Positions 34,529-43,366 are shown, counted from the stretch's first letter. The stretch: 64,000 nt of DNA from GCA-003244245 sp050699875 (GCA_050699875.1 JBOHFX010000013.1:13250-77249); one strand, 5' to 3'. The notes: a model not told the origin generated them from the letters alone. A program made the numbers and translations.

Positions 34529-34761
34529 CGTCGATCGGCGTCGCGGTGTTCGAGGATCTCCTCGATGCTCAGGCGGGTGGATGTGGCAGCCTTACGTTCC
34601 CGGACGCGATCGAGGAGTTGCTCGATCGATGGCCGCCGGGCGAGCTCTATCAGCTCGCCGCGGAGGTGTTCCTGAAGGGACCGACCTGCGCGAGCGGCCC
34701 TGCTCGCGAGCTCGTCGCGGACGTCGTCGGGGACGTTGCGGATGGTGATCGACGTGGCCAC
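34525..34761 (-). CDS. vapB: VapB-type antitoxin with ribbon-helix-helix N-terminus
   Basis: The 78-residue protein begins MATSITIRNVPDDVRDELAS, the DNA-binding ribbon-helix-helix typical of FitA/VapB antitoxins, and ends with an acidic/basic toxin-binding tail (STRLSIEEILEHRDADRR). GTG 34761 is chosen because it places the beta strand at the N-terminus; the frame is open a little further upstream. Such antitoxins usually repress their own promoter, which would lie in the 39-base gap to rlmN. A CATAAT hexamer about 8 bases before the start could be a -10 element of a leaderless or near-leaderless transcript. Confidence 0.88.
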   Translation of the reverse strand: MATSITIRNVPDDVRDELASRAARAGRSLQEHLRGELIELARRPSIEQLLDRVRERKAATSTRLSIEEILEHRDADRR

Positions 34762-34800
34762 AGCAGCATTATGCAGCGATGCACAGCACTTCCGCAATCG

Positions 34801-35910
34801 TCACTGTTGGGATGCTGCGAGTTGACCGCAGGCGGCGGCGATCTCGCGGCCGCGGGTGTCCCGGACGGTGCAGGCTACACCCGCAGCCCGCACCCGATCG
34901 ACGAATTCCTCCTGCACCGGCAACGGGCTGGCGTCCCATTCGCTGCCCGGGGTGGGGTTGAGGGGGATGAGGTTCACGTGCACCAAACCACCAAGGCGGT
35001 CCCGCAGCAGCCGGCCGAGCAGCTCAGCTCGCCACGGCTGGTCATTGACGTCCCGGATCAGTGCGTACTCGATGGACACCCGGCGCCCTGTGGTGTCCGC
35101 ATAGTTCCGGGAGGCGTCGAGCACCTCGGCCACCTTCCACCGCCGGTTCACCGGGACGAGGGTGTCGCGCAGCTCGTCGTCCGGGGTGTGCAACGACACC
35201 GCGAGGGTGACCTGCAGTCCTTCGACGGCCAGCCGCCGGATCGCCGGCACCAGGCCCACGGTAGACACCGTCACCGACCGCTGGGACACCCCGAACCCAT
35301 CCGGAGTGGGCTCGGTGATCCGGCGGACAGCGGTGACCACCCGCTGGTAGTTGGCCAGCGGCTCGCCCATGCCCATGAACACGACGTTGGACAGCCGGCC
35401 GGGTCCGCCGGCGAGCTCCCCGTCGCGCATCGCGGCCGCAGCAGCTCGCACCTGATCGACGATCTCCGCGGTGGACAGGTTGCGGGTCAGCCCGCCCTGC
35501 CCAGTGGCGCAGAACGGGCAGGCCATCCCGCAGCCGGCCTGGCTGGAGACACAGACCGTGGCCCGGTCCGGGTAGCGCATCAGCACGCTTTCGGTGAGGG
35601 CTCCGTCGGCTGCCCGCCACAGTGTCTTACGGGTGGTGTCGCCGTCGCAGCAGACGTGCCGCACCGGGGTAGCCAGGTCCGGCAGCAGCGCGGCGACCAG
35701 CCGATCCCGGCCTGCCGCAGGTAGGTCGGTCATCGCGGCCGGATCGGTGCTCAGCCGGGCGAAATAGTGCCGGGCCAGTTGGTCTGCCCGAAACGCCGGC
35801 TCGCCCAGCTCGGTCACCGCGGTGCGGCGCTGGCCGGGGTCGAGGTCAGCGAGATGCCGCGGCGGCATACCACGGCTTGGAGCCTCGAACACCAAGGGCT
35901 TCGCAGTCAT
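34801..35910 (-). CDS. rlmN: 23S rRNA / tRNA adenine C2 methyltransferase (radical SAM)
   Basis: RlmN methylates C2 of A2503 in 23S rRNA and of A37 in some tRNAs. The 369-residue protein carries the radical-SAM cysteines Cys127, Cys131 and Cys134 in CGMACPFC, with GMGEPLANY as the SAM-contact motif. Near the C-terminus, VNLIPLNPTPGSEW is followed by the TVRDTRGREIAAACGQL end block, which contains the methyl-accepting Cys region. It lies downstream of cdsA-frr-pyrH as in other actinobacteria, with two extra genes inserted. Confidence 0.95.
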   Translation of the reverse strand: MTAKPLVFEAPSRGMPPRHLADLDPGQRRTAVTELGEPAFRADQLARHYFARLSTDPAAMTDLPAAGRDRLVAALLPDLATPVRHVCCDGDTTRKTLWRAADGALTESVLMRYPDRATVCVSSQAGCGMACPFCATGQGGLTRNLSTAEIVDQVRAAAAAMRDGELAGGPGRLSNVVFMGMGEPLANYQRVVTAVRRITEPTPDGFGVSQRSVTVSTVGLVPAIRRLAVEGLQVTLAVSLHTPDDELRDTLVPVNRRWKVAEVLDASRNYADTTGRRVSIEYALIRDVNDQPWRAELLGRLLRDRLGGLVHVNLIPLNPTPGSEWDASPLPVQEEFVDRVRAAGVACTVRDTRGREIAAACGQLAASQQ

Positions 35911-35938
35911 GTCAGATTCAGTGTCCCAGGTCTTAATG

Positions 35939-36646
35939 TCACAGGCCGACGACGGGCTCGCGGCGTAGGTGCAGGCGGTAACGGACCGGGACAGTCAGCC
36001 CTGGAGTCTGGGCGATCGCCCGCGCGGCCACTTCAGGGGTGAACTCTATGCGCAGTGCGGCTTCCAGGTCACCGCGCTCGCGGAACCGCCACACCGTGTC
36101 CACCCGGCAGCAGTCGAAACCGTGGGCGAGGAAGAATGCTTCGACGGCGGCCGGCCGGTAGCGCGGCGCCGCCGCGCACAGCCACTCGCCGTAAGGAGGG
36201 TGGGTGCCGTCCAGGTCGATGATGGCCAGGGTCCCGCCGGCCCGCAGCACTCGTCGGGCCTCGGCCAGGCCGCGTTCGCAGCCCGGACCGAAGAAGTACG
36301 CGATGCGGGCATGCACCATATCGGCACTCGAATCGGGCAGCGGCAGCCGTTGAGCGCAACCGGCGAGCACCCGGACGCCGGGCAGGTCGCGAACCCGTCG
36401 GCGGGCGCGCATCACCAGCGGAGGATGTGGTTCCACCCCGACCACGCTGCGCGCCTGCTCGGCGAATCGAGGCAGGTGGAACCCGTCCCCGCAGCCGACG
36501 TCGACGACGTCTGCGCCACGCCAGCCGATCCGGTCGGCCAGTGCGGCCCACAGCGCCCCGTCGGCGTCGGCAGCCTGATTCTCCCGCTCGTAGACTTCGG
36601 GCCAGTTCCAAATGTTGGGGCTGGCCAGCACGCCCGAATCGGTCAC
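35939..36646 (-). CDS. Class I SAM-dependent methyltransferase, substrate unknown
   Basis: The 235-residue protein has the Rossmann SAM-binding motif VVDVGCGDGFHLPRFAE near residues 47-63, the acidic VVGVEPHP strand and the ADMVHARIAYFFGPG and LRAGGTLAIIDLDG motifs. It belongs to the UbiE/methyltransf_11 type, which acts on many small molecules. GTG 36646 gives the N-terminus MTDSGVLASPNIWNW. It is divergent from the VOC gene across 50 bases. The substrate cannot be inferred. Confidence 0.8.
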   Translation of the reverse strand: MTDSGVLASPNIWNWPEVYERENQAADADGALWAALADRIGWRGADVVDVGCGDGFHLPRFAEQARSVVGVEPHPPLVMRARRRVRDLPGVRVLAGCAQRLPLPDSSADMVHARIAYFFGPGCERGLAEARRVLRAGGTLAIIDLDGTHPPYGEWLCAAAPRYRPAAVEAFFLAHGFDCCRVDTVWRFRERGDLEAALRIEFTPEVAARAIAQTPGLTVPVRYRLHLRREPVVGL

Positions 36647-36696
36647 CGGTCCATTGTGCCCGCGCGGCACTAACCGCAATCGGATAGTGTCGCTGC

Positions 36697-37521
36697 GTGA
36701 CCGAGGAGGCGTCGTTCATCCCAGGGTTGGTGTGCTGGATCGACGTGTCAGCGGCCGATCCAGATACCACCCGGAACTTCTATGCCGGACTGTTCGGCTG
36801 GACCTACCAGGTCGATCCAGACCCGGGCAGCGGGCACTACACCACAGCACTGTGTGGTGGGCAACCAGTAGCGGGCCTGGCGGGTGTTGCGGTGCAGGCG
36901 GGGCAACCAGTGACCTGGACCCTTTATCTAGCCAGCGCCAACGTGACGCACACCGCCGAGCTGTTCACCCAGTTCGGCGGTCAGGTGCTCTACGGGCCGG
37001 CGGATGTTCCCGGGCAGGGCAGCGTGCTCATCGGGGCGGATCCGACCGGTGGTGTCATCGGCTTCTGGCAACCCGCGATGCCCAGGACGTTCTATACACG
37101 CGACCCCGGGTCGCTGATCTGGGCCGAGTTGAACACCTGGGACGGCGCGCGCGCCGACGACTTCTTCGCGAACCTGTTCGGCTACCACCAGCAACAGATC
37201 GGCGACGGCCGCTACGTGGACTACACCACCTGGTCCCGAGGCGGACCGACGATGCTGGGCCGGCTCCAGCTGAAGGAGGACTGGGCTGCCGGCATCCCGT
37301 CGCACTGGATGCTTCACTTCGCAGTGGACCCGCAGGAGGGTACCGACGCTGCAGTCAGCCGGCTGCTCGACCTGGGGGGCCGCGTGGAGGTCTATCCCTA
37401 CGACACCGAATTGGGCCGGATTGCCCGGGTTACCGACCCGTCGGGGGCGCGCTTCGCGCTGATCGACCCCACCACGCGGGTCGAAGAGGCACCTCACAGC
37501 ATTGCTGATGAGGTGGACTGA
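36697..37521 (+). CDS. Two-domain VOC (glyoxalase-like) protein
   Basis: VOC proteins use paired beta-alpha-beta-beta-beta units to bind metal and small substrates, acting in glyoxalase, dioxygenase or antibiotic-binding roles. The 274 residues hold two such domains, about 1-130 (GLVCWIDVSAADPDTTRNFY) and 135-274 (LIWAELNTWDGARADDFFAN). The acidic and histidine ligand positions are only partly conserved, so enzymatic activity is uncertain. Start GTG at 36697. It faces cdsA convergently across a 9-base gap. Confidence 0.82.
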   Translation: MTEEASFIPGLVCWIDVSAADPDTTRNFYAGLFGWTYQVDPDPGSGHYTTALCGGQPVAGLAGVAVQAGQPVTWTLYLASANVTHTAELFTQFGGQVLYGPADVPGQGSVLIGADPTGGVIGFWQPAMPRTFYTRDPGSLIWAELNTWDGARADDFFANLFGYHQQQIGDGRYVDYTTWSRGGPTMLGRLQLKEDWAAGIPSHWMLHFAVDPQEGTDAAVSRLLDLGGRVEVYPYDTELGRIARVTDPSGARFALIDPTTRVEEAPHSIADEVD

Positions 37522-37530
37522 CTGCGGAGT

Positions 37531-38409
37531 TCAGCCGCCAGCCGGGACGAGCAGGCTCAGCAGCAGCCAGGACACGACCGCCGACGGCAGCAGTGAGTCG
37601 AGACGGTCCAGGAAACCGCCATGGCCGGGCAACACGGTCCCCATGTCCTTGACGCCAAGGTCACGCTTGATCAAGGACTCGATCAGGTCACCTCCGGTAG
37701 CCGTCAGCACGATCGCCGCCCCGAACAGCACCCCGTGCCAGAACTGGCCACCCAGCAGGTAGGTCACCGACAGCGCACCCGCGGCGATGCCGGCCACCAG
37801 CGATCCGACGAATCCCTCCCAGGACTTCTTCGGGCTGATCGAAGGGGCCATCGGGTGCCGCCCGCCCAGCACACCAGCGGCGTAACCTCCGACGTCCGAT
37901 GCCACCGCGGCGGTCATCAAGCACAGCACCCGCGCGGTGCCGTCGGGCGGCAGCACCAGCATCGTTGCGAAGGCCGCGAATCCGGGGACGTACGCAGCGG
38001 CGAACACCGAGGCGCTGACGTCCCGGACAAACCCTGCGGCGCCCCCGGGGAAGCGCCACACCAGGCAGGCCAGCGCAGTGATCACGAACGCGACGACTAT
38101 CCCGCCCAGCCCGAACGGCCACGGCAGCCACACCATTGCCTGCCCACCGAGCAGCACCGGCGGTAGCGCGACCCGGATCCCTGCCCGGCGCATCGCCCCG
38201 GCCAACTCCCAGCTGGACACCGCCACCGTAACGGCCACGATCCCGATGAACACGTGGCGCACGGTGACCAGCGCTACCACGATCCCGGCAGCCATCAGCA
38301 GCCCGACGGTGATGGCGGCCCTCAAATTGCGGCCGGCCCGCGAAGCACGGGCAGGCTCAACCGGGTGCACAGCGAAAGTGGAATGCTCTGGCGGTCCGCT
38401 GGCCGACAC
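37531..38409 (-). CDS. cdsA: Phosphatidate cytidylyltransferase
   Basis: CdsA makes CDP-diacylglycerol, the precursor of acidic phospholipids, in the membrane. The 292-residue protein has about eight membrane helices and ends with the family signature: SPKKSWEGFVGSLVAG, then GDLIESLIKRDLGVKDMG and PGHGGFLDRLDSLL, which holds the conserved Asp metal ligands. The GTG start directly follows the frr stop. The hydrophilic 30-residue N-terminus is variable. Confidence 0.94.
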   Translation of the reverse strand: MSASGPPEHSTFAVHPVEPARASRAGRNLRAAITVGLLMAAGIVVALVTVRHVFIGIVAVTVAVSSWELAGAMRRAGIRVALPPVLLGGQAMVWLPWPFGLGGIVVAFVITALACLVWRFPGGAAGFVRDVSASVFAAAYVPGFAAFATMLVLPPDGTARVLCLMTAAVASDVGGYAAGVLGGRHPMAPSISPKKSWEGFVGSLVAGIAAGALSVTYLLGGQFWHGVLFGAAIVLTATGGDLIESLIKRDLGVKDMGTVLPGHGGFLDRLDSLLPSAVVSWLLLSLLVPAGG

Positions 38410-38967
38410 TCAGACCTCGAGCAGTTCGGATTCCTTGTGTTTGACGAGCTCGTCGACCTGCCCCACGTAGCGGTGCGTGGTGGTCTCGAGCTCCTTCTCG
38501 GCCCGGGTCACGTCGTCCTCACCGGCCGCACCGTCGCGCGCGATGCGGCTGAGCTGTTCCTTGGCCTTGCGGCGAATGTTACGGATGGACACCTTGGCGT
38601 CCTCGCCTTTGCCGTGCGCGACCTTGACCAGATCTCGGCGCCGCTCCTCGGACAGATGCGGGATGACCACCCGGATGATCAGTCCGTCATTGGTCGGGTT
38701 GACGCCGAGGTCGGAGTCCCGGATCGCCTTCTCCATCGGCCGCAGCTGGCTGGGGTCGTAAGGCTTGATCACCGCCATCCTGGCCTCCGGTACGGTCACA
38801 CTGGCCAGCTGGATCAGCGGAGTGGCCGCACCGTAGTAGTCCACGACGATCTTGGAGAACATCGCGGGGTTGGCACGACCGGTACGCACCGTGGCGAGGT
38901 CCTCCTTGGCCACCGACACGGCCTTCTCCATTTTCTCCTCTGCGTCGAGGAGGGTGTCGTCGATCAC
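38410..38967 (-). CDS. frr: Ribosome recycling factor
   Basis: RRF splits post-termination ribosomes together with EF-G. The 185-residue protein matches the family length and shows KEDLATVRTGRANPAMF, VKPYD-type IKPYDPS, and LTEERRRDLVK-type LSEERRRDLVKVAHGKGE. The GTG start has AAGGAG nine bases upstream. It follows pyrH after 29 bases and abuts cdsA, the usual order. Confidence 0.97.
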   Translation of the reverse strand: MIDDTLLDAEEKMEKAVSVAKEDLATVRTGRANPAMFSKIVVDYYGAATPLIQLASVTVPEARMAVIKPYDPSQLRPMEKAIRDSDLGVNPTNDGLIIRVVIPHLSEERRRDLVKVAHGKGEDAKVSIRNIRRKAKEQLSRIARDGAAGEDDVTRAEKELETTTHRYVGQVDELVKHKESELLEV

Positions 38968-38996
38968 GGTTGCTCCTTGTGAAATAGCTTTGCCCG

Positions 38997-39734
38997 TTAT
39001 GCCGCCGCGCTAACCAAAGTCCCGATCGGCTCACCACGCACCGCGCGGGCAATATTTCCTTCGGTAAGCAAATTAAACACGATGATCGGAAGCTTGTTGT
39101 CCATGCACAGGCTGAACGCGGTCGAATCCGCCACTTTAAGTCCGCGCTCGAGGACTTCACGATGTGTGATATGGGTGAACATCGTGGCGGACGGATCGGT
39201 CCGGGGGTCGGCGGTGTATACCCCGTCAACCGCCTTACCCATCAACAGGACCTCACAACCTATCTCCAGCGCCCGTTGGGCTCCGGTGGTGTCGGTGGAG
39301 AAGTAAGGCATTCCGACGCCGGCTCCAAAGATCACCACTCGGCCCTTCTCAAGATGCCGGATGGCCCGTCGCGGGATGTAGGGCTCTGCGACCTGTCCCA
39401 TGGTGATGGCGGTCTGTACGCGGGTGTCGAACTTGTATTCCCGTTCCAGGAAGTCCTGCAGGGCCAAGCAGTTCATCACGGTACCGAGCATTCCCATGTA
39501 ATCGGCCCGGGACCGTTCCATCCCGCCCTGCTGGAGTTCTTCGCCGCGGAAGAAGTTCCCACCGCCGATCACCACGGCCATCTGGACCCCGGTGGCGACC
39601 ACGTCGGCGATCTGCCGTGCGACGGTCTTCACCACCTCGGGGTCTACCCCGACTTTGCCGCCGCCGAACATCTCACCGCCGAGCTTGAGGAGCACTCTGC
39701 GGTATCCGGGGCCATCCAGCCGGTCAACGTTCAT
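38997..39734 (-). CDS. pyrH: UMP kinase
   Basis: PyrH phosphorylates UMP to UDP. The 245-residue protein has the amino-acid-kinase motifs VLLKLGGEMFGG at the N-terminus, VVIGGGNFFRG, the UMP-binding region GMLGTVMNCLALQDFLE and TDTTGAQRALEIGCEVLLMGK. The C-terminal FNLLTEGNIARAVRGEPIGT is typical. The ATG lies 7 bases from the tsf stop. Confidence 0.97.
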   Translation of the reverse strand: MNVDRLDGPGYRRVLLKLGGEMFGGGKVGVDPEVVKTVARQIADVVATGVQMAVVIGGGNFFRGEELQQGGMERSRADYMGMLGTVMNCLALQDFLEREYKFDTRVQTAITMGQVAEPYIPRRAIRHLEKGRVVIFGAGVGMPYFSTDTTGAQRALEIGCEVLLMGKAVDGVYTADPRTDPSATMFTHITHREVLERGLKVADSTAFSLCMDNKLPIIVFNLLTEGNIARAVRGEPIGTLVSAAA

Positions 39735-39741
39735 CGGCGTG

Positions 39742-40557
39742 TCAGGGTTGGCCGACCTCGAAGCGGGCGAACCGCCGCACCGTCACTCCCGCCTCATCCA
39801 GAACGGCCTTCACGGTCTTCTTGGAATCCTGCACAGAGGACTGCTCCAGCAGCACGGTGTCCTTGAAGAAGCCGTTGAGGCGGCCCTCGACGATTCTCGG
39901 TAGCGCCTGTTCGGGCTTGCCCTCCTCGCGAGCAGTCTCCTCGGCGATACGCCGTTCGTCGGCCAGCACCTCGGCAGGTACCTCGTCCCGGGTGACGTAA
40001 CGTGGCTTCATCGCGGCCACCTGCATCGCCACCGCACGCGCCGTATCGAGGGAATCACCGTCATATTCGACCAGCACGCCCACTGCTGGGGGCAGGTCGG
40101 AGGCGCGACGGTGCAGGTAGGTCGCCACCTCACCGTCGAAGGACACGGCTCGGCGCAGCTGCAGCTTTTCGCCGATCTTGGCTGAGACGGCGTACACGGC
40201 GTCAGCTACCGTGCCGCCGTTCAGCTGCGCCTGGGCAAGCTCTCCGGCATCGACAGGGCGGGTGCTGATCGCTTCGGCGACGATCTTGCTCGCGAGCTCC
40301 TGGAAGTCGGCGCCCTTTGCCACGAAGTCGGTCTCGCAGTTGAGCTCGATCATCACCCCGCTCTCGGCGGCCACCAGGCCGTTGGCGGTGGTGCGTTCGG
40401 CGCGCTTGCCGACGTCCTTCGCACCTTTGATGCGTAGAATTTCGACCGCCCGGTCGAAGTCGCCGCCGGATTCTTCCAGCGCCTTCTTGCAGTCCATCAT
40501 TCCGGCACCAGTCATGTCCCGGATTCGCTTGACGTCGGCGGCGGAGTAATTCGCCAT
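39742..40557 (-). CDS. tsf: Elongation factor Ts
   Basis: EF-Ts exchanges nucleotide on EF-Tu. The 271-residue protein begins MANYSAADVKRIRDMTGAGM with the UBA-like domain and DCKKALEESGGD, and has the TDFVAKG motif that enters the EF-Tu interface. Later residues form the two-subdomain core. It lies between rpsB and pyrH as usual. Confidence 0.97.
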   Translation of the reverse strand: MANYSAADVKRIRDMTGAGMMDCKKALEESGGDFDRAVEILRIKGAKDVGKRAERTTANGLVAAESGVMIELNCETDFVAKGADFQELASKIVAEAISTRPVDAGELAQAQLNGGTVADAVYAVSAKIGEKLQLRRAVSFDGEVATYLHRRASDLPPAVGVLVEYDGDSLDTARAVAMQVAAMKPRYVTRDEVPAEVLADERRIAEETAREEGKPEQALPRIVEGRLNGFFKDTVLLEQSSVQDSKKTVKAVLDEAGVTVRRFARFEVGQP

Positions 40558-40616
40558 TGTGGCTTTACCGTCCTGGAGTTCGTTGTCGGATCGGGTAGGG
40601 TTGTGCGGTTGATCCC

Positions 40617-41507
40617 TCAGCTGTGCGACAGACCGTTGTTGGCAGCCATCGGTTCCGGCTGCGGGGGTGCGGGTTCCCGCTCCGCCGCATCACCGGGGAC
40701 AGAATCACCGGAGGCTGGTTGGCCGGAGACCATCAGCTCCTGCTCCCACTCAGCCAGCGGCTGGTCGACACCGACCCCGGCCTCGGGCTTGTCCGAGCCG
40801 TCCGCCCCGGCGGAGCGTCCGGCCCGCGACATCAATCCGTTCGCGGTGGCGTCGGCAACGACCCGGGTGAGCAGCGCCGCGGAGCGGATTGCGTCATCGT
40901 TGCCCGGGATGGGGTAGTCGACCTCGTCGGGGTCGCAGTTGGTGTCCAGGATGGCCACCACCGGGATGCCAAGCTTGCGGGCCTCGCCGACGGCGATCTG
41001 CTCCTTCTTCGTGTCCACAATCCACACTGCGCTGGGAACGCGCTGCATGTCCCGGATGCCACCCAGGGTCTTCTCCAGCTTGTCCTTCTCCCGGGTGCGC
41101 ATCAGGATCTCTTTTTTGGTCAGCCCGGAAAAACCGCCGGTCTGCTCCATGGATTCGAGCTCCTTGAGGCGCTGCAGGCGCTTGTGCACGGTGGAGAAGT
41201 TCGTGAGCATGCCACCCAACCAGCGGTGGTTCACAAAAGGCATGCCGACTCGCTGCGCGTGGTGTGAGATTGCTTCCTGAGCCTGTTTCTTGGTCCCGAT
41301 GAACAGGATCGAACCGCCGTGGGCCACGGTCTGCTTGATGAATTCATAGGCCCGGTCGATGTAGGTGAGCGTCTGCTGCAAGTCGATGATGTAGATGCCG
41401 TTGCGCTCGGTGAAGATGTAACGCTTCATCTTCGGGTTCCAGCGGCGGGTCTGGTGCCCGAAATGCACGCCGGAGTCGAGCAGCTCTTTCATGGTGACGA
41501 CGGCCAT
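40617..41507 (-). CDS. rpsB: 30S ribosomal protein S2
   Basis: S2 binds the head-body junction of the small subunit. ATG 41507 gives MAVVTMKELLDSGVHFGHQT, the normal N-terminus with the GVHFGHQTRRWNPKM motif; the frame is open upstream but is not conserved. FIGTKKQAQE, RWLGGMLTNF and PVVAILDTNCDPDEVDYPIP are family blocks. The total of 296 residues includes a Pro/Glu-rich C-terminal tail typical of actinobacteria. A candidate promoter and a palindrome lie about 200 bases upstream. Confidence 0.97.
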   Translation of the reverse strand: MAVVTMKELLDSGVHFGHQTRRWNPKMKRYIFTERNGIYIIDLQQTLTYIDRAYEFIKQTVAHGGSILFIGTKKQAQEAISHHAQRVGMPFVNHRWLGGMLTNFSTVHKRLQRLKELESMEQTGGFSGLTKKEILMRTREKDKLEKTLGGIRDMQRVPSAVWIVDTKKEQIAVGEARKLGIPVVAILDTNCDPDEVDYPIPGNDDAIRSAALLTRVVADATANGLMSRAGRSAGADGSDKPEAGVGVDQPLAEWEQELMVSGQPASGDSVPGDAAEREPAPPQPEPMAANNGLSHS

Positions 41508-41697
41508 GGCCGGTTGCACACCTCGATGTGTCCGGCACGTCGGCGTCTGCCGGCGTGCACATGCGGTTGTCGCGACGGGCCGGGTCAGACCGCCGCCCTG
41601 GTACCAGGCCGGTGACCGGACCCCGTGCGATCGAGACCGCGCCGGGGACCGCCGGACGCCGAGGCCCCTGGCGGGACGCAGCGCTGGCACGCGAAGT

Positions 41698-41728
41698 CGA
41701 CCCGCATGCGGGTCGCTGTTCCAGTGTA
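41698..41728 (-). promoter_or_regulatory. Candidate rpsB promoter with a perfect 18-bp palindrome at the start site
   Basis: On the minus strand TACACT (41728-41723) resembles a -10 element, and seven bases later begins CGACCCGCATGCGGGTCG (41715-41698), a perfect palindrome. It would form a 7-bp stem with a CATG loop at the very 5' end of the transcript, about 200 bases before rpsB, or serve as an operator. The -35 match is poor. The rest of the 350-base gap (41508-41857) holds the GC-rich rpsB leader and no gene. Confidence 0.45.
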
Positions 41729-41857
41729 CGGCCTGCCCGGCGCCCGACCCAGCCGAGGTAGGGTGCGCCGCCGGCAGCTGTCCACATCATCCCCCGCTAT
41801 CCCCAACGGTGGCACTCGCCGCTGGGCAACCCGGGTCGATCCGGAGACGCTACCGGC

Positions 41858-42532
41858 GTGCCTCGGATTCTGATCTGCACCATTCTCATGACAGCCCTGT
41901 TCGGAGGGTTGTCCGGAGAACCGCTGGCCGCCCTGAGGTTAACGGGCCCGGAGGCAACGGATCCGGAGGCCGCTTTGGCGATTCCGACCGGCCTGGCCGT
42001 CCGGCACGGGTCTAACCCCGTTGGTGAGACTCCCGGGCGGCAATTCGGCTGGCCGCTGGCCGGTTCGCCGACCGTAGTTCGAGCTTTCCACCCGCCGACT
42101 TTCCGGTACGGACCCGGACATCGCGGCGTCGACCTGGCCGCAGTACCCGAAGCTCCGGTGCTCGCCGCCGGCGCCGGCACGGTGGTGTTCGCCGGAATCG
42201 TGGCCAGCCGCAGGGTGATCTCGGTGGACCATCCAGGGGGCCTGCGCACGACCTATGAACCGGTGTCGCCGATGGTCACCGCGGGTGACCGGGTCATCAA
42301 GGGTCAGCGGATCGGTACCGTGGCGCTCGACCATCCTGGCTGCCCCGTCTCGGTGTGCCTGCACTGGGGCGTGCTCCGCGGTCCAGCGCGCGACGGGGAT
42401 TATCTGGATCCGCTTCGGCTGCTCGCTACGGGACGGGTTCGCCTGCTACCGGTCGACGGCCTGCCCTACCGCCAGCGATGCCTGCGCCCGTCACCCGGCG
42501 GAGGCTTCCAGCATCTTGCTCCGCAGCCGTAG
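41858..42532 (+). CDS. M23-family (LytM-like) peptidase, secreted
   Basis: M23 zinc peptidases cut peptidoglycan cross-bridges or activate amidases. The 224-residue protein has a hydrophobic signal-like N-terminus (ILICTILMTALFGGL) and a C-terminal LytM fold with zinc ligands His and Asp in GHRGVDLAA. The later motif reads VCLHWGVL, so Cys takes the place of the first His of the usual HxH; the second His remains. The GTG start at 41858 is divergent from rpsB. Its last 42 bases overlap the 3' end of whiG on the other strand. Catalytic activity is uncertain because of the replaced His. Confidence 0.82.
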   Translation: MPRILICTILMTALFGGLSGEPLAALRLTGPEATDPEAALAIPTGLAVRHGSNPVGETPGRQFGWPLAGSPTVVRAFHPPTFRYGPGHRGVDLAAVPEAPVLAAGAGTVVFAGIVASRRVISVDHPGGLRTTYEPVSPMVTAGDRVIKGQRIGTVALDHPGCPVSVCLHWGVLRGPARDGDYLDPLRLLATGRVRLLPVDGLPYRQRCLRPSPGGGFQHLAPQP

Positions 42533-43366
42533 CACCGCCCTCGTGTGCAGCTGGCACACCCGGGACTCGGTGACCCCGAGCACCCGACCGATCTCGGCAA
42601 GGGTGAGATTTTCGAAGTAATAGAGCGATACCACCACCCGATCCCGGTCGGTCAGCTGTGAGACCGCCTCAGCGAGCAGGCGCCTACTCTCGATCGAATC
42701 AAGGAAGGCGCCCGGTTCTTGCACGGTGTCGTCGGGCAGCGTCTCGGCGAGCGACGTGCCGCCGCAGCCCGCGGCGATGAGTTCGTCCAGCGCGACCACG
42801 CTGGTCAACTGCAGCTGAGCGTAAAGCTCCCGCAGGTCGGCAACGGTGATACCGAGCTCGGTGGCCACCTCGGCATCGGTGGCCGAACGCTGCAACCGGC
42901 TCTCCAAGCGTTCCAGTGCACGCTCCACTTCGCGGGCCCGGCTGCGCACCGTACGGGGCACCCAGTCCTGAGCGCGAAGCTCGTCCAGGATCGCTCCCCG
43001 GATCCGCTGCATCGCGTAGGTCTCAAACTTCAGACCCCGCTCGGGCTGGAACCGGTCGATGGCGTCCCAGAGGCCGAAGACCCCCGACTGCACCAGGTCC
43101 GCGATGTCGATGTGGGCGGGCAGGCCGGTTCCGACCCGCCCGGCCACGTACTTCACCAAAGGCGCGTAGTGCAGAACCAACCGGTCACGCAAGGTGGCAT
43201 CGCGCTCCCGCCCGTAGGCCTGCCACAGCGAAACAATGCCTGCCTCTACCTCTTCGGCCCTGGCCTCGCCAGTCCCGTTGCAGGTCCAGGAATCAGCCGG
43301 GGGGACAGCGGTCAGGATGCCGTCACGACCCCCGGAATGCTCAGGAACGGGGGTGGCTCCGGTCAT
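42491..43366 (-). CDS. whiG: RNA polymerase sigma factor, WhiG/FliA family
   Basis: WhiG is the sporulation-type sigma factor of filamentous actinomycetes and is related to FliA. The 291-residue protein has sigma region 2 with DLVQSGVFGLWDAIDRFQPE and the promoter-recognition helix FETYAMQRIRGAILDELR, a region 3 with LGITVADLRELY, and region 4 with LTDRDRVVVSLYYFENLTLA and the HTH VLGVTESRVCQLHTRAV. The N-terminal 35 residues are variable. Its start overlaps the xerC stop by 26 bases. Its presence suggests a mycelial or sporulating lifestyle, though non-sporulating relatives also keep it. Confidence 0.9.
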   Translation of the reverse strand: MTGATPVPEHSGGRDGILTAVPPADSWTCNGTGEARAEEVEAGIVSLWQAYGRERDATLRDRLVLHYAPLVKYVAGRVGTGLPAHIDIADLVQSGVFGLWDAIDRFQPERGLKFETYAMQRIRGAILDELRAQDWVPRTVRSRAREVERALERLESRLQRSATDAEVATELGITVADLRELYAQLQLTSVVALDELIAAGCGGTSLAETLPDDTVQEPGAFLDSIESRRLLAEAVSQLTDRDRVVVSLYYFENLTLAEIGRVLGVTESRVCQLHTRAVLRLRSKMLEASAG

